From NCBI GenBank assembly GCA_023416135.1, contig JAEZIF010000273.1, positions 1-8,725 on the forward strand: a DNA stretch of 8,725 nt, in the 5' to 3' direction. The position numbers were made by a program, and so were the translations under genes. Below the pieces are notes generated by a model. It was given only the letters and a program-made list of their open reading frames with translations, made no database searches and was not told the origin of the DNA. This document shows positions 5,443 through 8,725 of this stretch, piece by piece (positions within the stretch are counted from its first letter, which is position 1; each line of letters begins with the position of its first letter). The DNA comes from Pseudomonadota bacterium (GTDB lineage Bacteria > Pseudomonadota > Alphaproteobacteria > Reyranellales > Reyranellaceae).

Positions 5443-6501
5443 ATGACCGAACGCAGTCTGACCAAACGCCGTCGTCTTCTCGCCGCCGCCTCGGCGGCCC
5501 CCGTCCTGTCAGTCTTCGCGTCGGCGCGCGCGCAGAGCACGCAGGACGTCGTGCTCACCAACGTCTCCTACGACCCGACGCGCGAGCTCTACAAGGCGAT
5601 CAACGAGGCCTTCGCCAAACAGTGGCAGGCCAGCACCGGCCAGAAGGTGACGGTGCGGGCGAGCCATGGCGGCTCGGGCAAGCAGGCCCGCTCGGTGATC
5701 GACGGGCTGGAAGCGGACGTCGTGACGCTGGCGTTGGCCGGCGACATCGACGCCATCGCCCGCGAGTCCAAGCGCCTGCCCGAGAACTGGCAGTCGCGGC
5801 TGCCGAACAACTCTTCGCCCTACACCTCGACCATCGTGTTCGTGGTGCGCAAGGGCAACCCCAAGGCCATCAAGGATTGGCCCGATCTCGCCCGCAATGG
5901 TGTTTCGGTCGTGACGCCGAACCCGAAAACGTCGGGCGGCGCCCGTTGGAACTATCTCGCGGCCTGGGCCTATGAACTCGATCGTGCGAAGGGCGATCCG
6001 GCGGCGGCGCGCAAGTTCGTCGAGGCGATCTATCGCAACGTGCCGGTGCTCGATTCGGGTGCACGCGGCTCGACCACGACCTTCGCGCAGCGCGCCGTCG
6101 GCGATGTCGCCATCTCGTGGGAGAACGAGGCGTTCCTGATCCTGCAGGAGTTCGGCGCCGACAAGTTCGAGATCGTGGTGCCGCCGTTCTCCATCCTGGC
6201 CGAGCCGCCGGTCGCGCTTGTCGACTCCGTCGTCGACAGGCGCGGCACGCGCAAGGTGGCGCAGGTCTATCTCGACTTCCTCTACTCGCCGGCGGCGCAG
6301 AAGATCATCGCCCGCAACTTCTACCGGCCCTCCAGGCCCGAGGCGGCCGATCCCGCCGACCTGGCGCGCTTCCCCAAGATCAAGCTGGTGACCATCGACC
6401 AGGCCTTCGGCGGCTGGGCCAAGGCACAGGCCGAGCACTTTGCCGAAGGCGGCCTGTTCGACCAGATCTACAAGCCGTCGGGCAAAGCCGTGACGCGATG
6501 A
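5443..6501 (+). CDS. sbp: Periplasmic sulfate-binding protein of the sulfate ABC importer
   Basis: This 352-residue protein captures sulfate (perhaps thiosulfate) in the periplasm and delivers it to CysT/CysW. It matches the sulfate-binding signature NPKTSGGAR (160-168) exactly. It shares with E. coli Sbp SHGGSGKQA (74-82), ADVVTLALAGDIDAIA (91-106), PYTSTIVF (126-133), ARWNYLAAW (167-175), LDSGARGSTTTFAQR (203-217), ISWENEA (224-230), FYRP (293-296) and FGGWAKAQAEHFAEGG (322-337). These choices are closer to Sbp than to the thiosulfate-type CysP (SHAGTSKQA, NPKTSGNARY), though the two families overlap in specificity. A signal peptide spans residues 1-30, probably cut after SARA. Its n-region KRRRLL is Tat-like but lacks the full S/T-RRxFLK consensus, so Sec or Tat export is open. 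ATG 5443 follows a GGAGGAG ribosome binding site. The stop overlaps cysT by four bases (ATGA). Confidence 0.95.
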   Translation: MTERSLTKRRRLLAAASAAPVLSVFASARAQSTQDVVLTNVSYDPTRELYKAINEAFAKQWQASTGQKVTVRASHGGSGKQARSVIDGLEADVVTLALAGDIDAIARESKRLPENWQSRLPNNSSPYTSTIVFVVRKGNPKAIKDWPDLARNGVSVVTPNPKTSGGARWNYLAAWAYELDRAKGDPAAARKFVEAIYRNVPVLDSGARGSTTTFAQRAVGDVAISWENEAFLILQEFGADKFEIVVPPFSILAEPPVALVDSVVDRRGTRKVAQVYLDFLYSPAAQKIIARNFYRPSRPEAADPADLARFPKIKLVTIDQAFGGWAKAQAEHFAEGGLFDQIYKPSGKAVTR

Positions 6502-7358
6502 GCGACGCCGCCCTCAGCGGCTGGCTGCCGCGCATCCGCAGGCCGAGCGCCTTGCCCGGCTTCGGCCTGACGCTGGGATTCTCCGTCACCTATCTATCGC
6601 TGATCGTGCTGGTCCCGCTCGCCGTGCTGGTGGCGCGCGCGGGCGAGCTGGGGTTGGATGGCATCTGGAGCGTCGCCACCACGCCGCGTGTGCTGGCGGC
6701 GCTCGAGGTGAGCTTCTTCACTGCGGCCGCCGCCGCCCTGGTCAACGCGGTGTTCGGCGTGATCGTGGCCTGGGTGCTGGTACGCTACGAATTCCCCGGC
6801 AAGCGCCTGCTCGACGCGGCGGTCGACCTGCCGTTCGCCCTGCCGACAGCGGTGGCCGGCATTGCGCTCGCGGCGCTCTATGCCGAGAACGGCTGGGTCG
6901 GCAGCCTGTTCGCGCCGTGGGGCATCAAGATCGCCTTCACGCCGCTCGGCATCCTGGTCGCGCTGATCTTCATCGGCCTGCCGTTCGTCGTGCGCACGGT
7001 CCAGCCGGTGCTGCAGGACTTCGATCGCGAGGTCGAGGAAGCCTCGGCGACGCTCGGCGCCACGCGCCGCCAGACCGTGTTCCGCGTCGTGCTGCCGGCA
7101 CTCACGCCGGCTCTGCTGACCGGCGTGGCGCTCGCCTTCGCCCGCGCCGTCGGCGAGTACGGCTCGGTGATCTTCATCGCCGGCAACATGCCGTTCGTCT
7201 CGGAGATCGCGCCGCTCCTGATCGTCACCAAGCTCGAGGAGTTCGACTACGCGGGTGCCGCCGCCATCGCGACGGTGATGCTGGCGATCTCCTTCCTGAC
7301 GCTGCTCGCCATCAACGGCCTGCAAGCCTACAGCCGCCGGCGGTTCGGCCATGCGTAG
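6498..7358 (+). CDS. cysT: Sulfate/thiosulfate ABC transporter permease CysT
   Basis: This 286-residue inner-membrane protein forms one half of the sulfate channel with CysW. About six hydrophobic segments are visible, near residues 24-46, 72-93, 108-128, 147-166, 205-227 and 252-273. RYEFPGKRLLDAAVDLPFAL (96-115) is typical of CysT. The cytoplasmic coupling loop EEASATLGATRRQTVFRVVL (180-199) is the EAA motif that contacts the CysA ATPase. ARAVGEYGSVIFIAGN (215-230) is also characteristic. The frame is open upstream to 6117, but that part shadows sbp. ATG 6498 overlaps the sbp stop codon (ATGA), indicating translational coupling, and begins a protein of the usual family length. The gene is also called cysU. 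Confidence 0.95.
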   Translation: MSDAALSGWLPRIRRPSALPGFGLTLGFSVTYLSLIVLVPLAVLVARAGELGLDGIWSVATTPRVLAALEVSFFTAAAAALVNAVFGVIVAWVLVRYEFPGKRLLDAAVDLPFALPTAVAGIALAALYAENGWVGSLFAPWGIKIAFTPLGILVALIFIGLPFVVRTVQPVLQDFDREVEEASATLGATRRQTVFRVVLPALTPALLTGVALAFARAVGEYGSVIFIAGNMPFVSEIAPLLIVTKLEEFDYAGAAAIATVMLAISFLTLLAINGLQAYSRRRFGHA

Positions 7359-8193
7359 CAGCGCATTGAGCGAAGGCAGGGCGGTGCGCTGGACGCTTGT
7401 CGCGCTGGCGGTCGGCTTCCTCGCGCTCTTCCTGGTGCTGCCGCTGCTCGCCGTGTTCTCCGAAGCGCTGCGCCGCGGCGTCGATGCATTCCTGGCCGCT
7501 TTCGACGAGCCCGACACCCAGACGGCCATCCGTCTGACCTTGCTGGTCGCGGCGATCGCGGTGCCGCTCAACCTGATCTTCGGCGTTGCGGCGGCCTGGG
7601 CGGTCGCCAAGTTCGAGTTCCCGGGCAAGAGCCTCTTGGTCACGCTGATCGACCTGCCGTTCTCGGTGTCGCCGGTCGTCTCCGGCCTGGTCTACGTCCT
7701 GCTGTTCGGGGCCAAGGGTCTTCTGGGACCGCTGATGGAGGACTGGCAGTTCAAGATCATCTTCGCCGTGCCCGGCATCGTGCTGGCGACGATCTTCGTC
7801 ACCCTCCCGTTCATTGCCCGCGAGCTGATCCCGCTGATGCAGGAGCAGGGCACGGCGGAGGAGGAAGCGGCGCTGACGCTCGGCGCCTCGGGCTGGCGCA
7901 CTTTTCTGACCGTCACCCTGCCCAACGTGCGTTGGGCGCTGCTCTACGGCGTGCTGCTCTGCAACGCACGTGCTATGGGCGAATTCGGCGCCGTCTCGGT
8001 CGTGTCCGGACACATCCGCGGACTGACCAACACCATGCCGCTGCACGTGGAGATCCTCTACAATGAGTACAACTTCGTCGCTGCTTTCGCCGTCGCCTCG
8101 ATTCTGTCGGGACTCGCCCTCGTCACCCTGGGCGCAAAGTCCATCCTCGAGTGGCGATACGGCAACGGGCTCGCCCGCATCCACCGGCACTGA
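7351..8193 (+). CDS. cysW: Sulfate/thiosulfate ABC transporter permease CysW
   Basis: This 280-residue inner-membrane protein is the second permease half. Hydrophobic segments lie near residues 15-36, 61-85, 97-119, 136-156, 195-217 and 241-262. CysW hallmarks are KFEFPGKSLLVTLIDLPFSV (87-106), SPVVSGLVYVLLFG (107-120), the EAA coupling loop EEEAALTLGASGWRTFLTVT (170-189), ARAMGEFGAVSVVSGHIRG (206-224) and LHVEILYNEYNF (231-242). The Ser/Val-rich SPVVSGLVY segment separates it from CysT, which has LPTAVAGIAL there. ATG 7351 lies inside the end of cysT (8-bp overlap), consistent with coupled translation. The protein ends with a basic tail (ARIHRH), and cysA follows directly in another frame. 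Confidence 0.95.
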   Translation: MRSSALSEGRAVRWTLVALAVGFLALFLVLPLLAVFSEALRRGVDAFLAAFDEPDTQTAIRLTLLVAAIAVPLNLIFGVAAAWAVAKFEFPGKSLLVTLIDLPFSVSPVVSGLVYVLLFGAKGLLGPLMEDWQFKIIFAVPGIVLATIFVTLPFIARELIPLMQEQGTAEEEAALTLGASGWRTFLTVTLPNVRWALLYGVLLCNARAMGEFGAVSVVSGHIRGLTNTMPLHVEILYNEYNFVAAFAVASILSGLALVTLGAKSILEWRYGNGLARIHRH

Positions 8194-8206
8194 CGGGCCG
8201 GCCGCT

Positions 8207-8725
8207 CTCGCCATTCGCGCCGAGGGCCTGGCGAAGTCCTTCGACGGGACGGTGGCGATCGAGCATGTCGACCTCGACGTGCAGCCCGGCGAGCTTCTGG
8301 CGCTGCTCGGCCCTTCGGGCTCGGGCAAGACGACCTTCCTGCGCCTCATCGCAGGCCTCGAGGTGCCGACTGCCGGCCGCATCCTGTTCGGCGAGGAAGA
8401 CGCCACCAGGCTCGCGGTGCGCGACCGGCGCGTCGGCTTCGTGTTCCAGCACTATGCCTTGTTCCGCCATCTCACCGTGGCGGACAACATCGCCTACGGC
8501 CTGCGCGTGCGTCCACGCCGCACGCGGCCGTCCGACAAGGCGATCCGCCAACGCGTCGCGGAGCTGCTCGAACTGGTGCAGTTGCGCGGCCTCGATAAGC
8601 GCCATCCCGCCCAGCTTTCGGGCGGTCAGCGTCAGCGCGTGGCCCTTGCCCGGGCGCTCGCCGTCGAGCCGCGCGTCCTGCTGCTCGATGAGCCGTTCGG
8701 TGCGCTCGACGCCAAGGTGCGGCGC
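8207..8725 (+). CDS. cysA: Sulfate/thiosulfate ABC transporter ATPase CysA, 3' end missing
   Basis: The frame runs open to the right edge and encodes the ATPase that powers sulfate uptake. Visible motifs are Walker A GPSGSGKTT (8309-8335), Q-loop FVFQHYALFRHLTVADNI (from about 8438), the signature LSGGQRQRVALARALAVEP (from 8615), and Walker B plus D-loop LLLDEPFGALD (8678-8710). CysA-like features are RPSDKAI before the helical domain and DEPFGALDAKVRR at the edge. The given start is where family similarity begins (LAIRAEGLAKSF), not a start codon. The nearest in-frame choices are ATG 8063, with GGAGA nine bases before it but a 131-bp overlap with cysW and Ser/Pro-rich, rare-codon sequence; a rare ATT at 8213; and GTG 8252, which would cut the first β-strand and the aromatic ATP-stacking (A-loop) residue. 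Confidence 0.9.

Noticed and set aside
5509..6438. Long antisense open frame (309 codons) opposite sbp
   Set aside because: Same compositional shadow effect. The sense strand encodes an unmistakable sulfate-binding protein.
6117..6497. Upstream extension of the cysT frame
   Set aside because: It lies inside sbp in another frame with no CysT similarity. ATG 6498 overlapping the sbp stop gives the normal length.

Overview
The window looks like chromosomal DNA of a GC-rich alphaproteobacterium, probably of the Rhodospirillales or Hyphomicrobiales type. This rests on strong G/C bias at third codon positions, on the close similarity of every recognisable protein to proteobacterial families, and on the aminotransferase–hom–glpX gene order. 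No species can be named from the sequence alone. All convincing genes are on the + strand. I see no RNA genes, insertion sequences, CRISPR arrays or phage genes.

Region 1 (1-959) is the 3' part of a gene cut by the left edge. It encodes a Pro/Ala-rich envelope protein with three copies of a 19-residue motif (core KAFVPPPGW) and a C-terminal OmpA-like domain. Region 2 (977-4592) is a compact metabolic cluster: an AlaC-type aminotransferase, homoserine dehydrogenase with an ACT domain, and a class II fructose-1,6-bisphosphatase. Region 3 (4606-5124) is a small exported protein of unknown function. It sits 13 bp after glpX, where recJ is often found in related genomes (from memory).

Region 4 (5125-5442) is the only long gap between annotated large genes. 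It holds an AT-richer promoter/operator-like segment with overlapping inverted repeats. After that comes a 23-codon reading frame (5291-5362) with a good ribosome binding site and the pattern CRR-GV-CR-MS-CRR. It ends 80 bp before the sulfate-binding protein gene. I interpret it as a cysteine-codon leader peptide that may sense cysteine supply for the sulfate uptake operon. It is the most interesting item in the window.

Region 5 (5443-8725) is that operon: a periplasmic sulfate-binding protein (sbp type), the permeases CysT and CysW, and the start of the ATPase CysA, which runs off the right edge. sbp/cysT and cysT/cysW overlap by 4 and 8 bp. The start of cysA is unresolved because no ordinary start codon lies where the conserved domain begins. 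Together the four proteins form an ABC importer for sulfate/thiosulfate, the first step of cysteine and methionine synthesis. The upstream hom gene supplies homoserine for methionine, but a functional link between the two clusters is only a guess.
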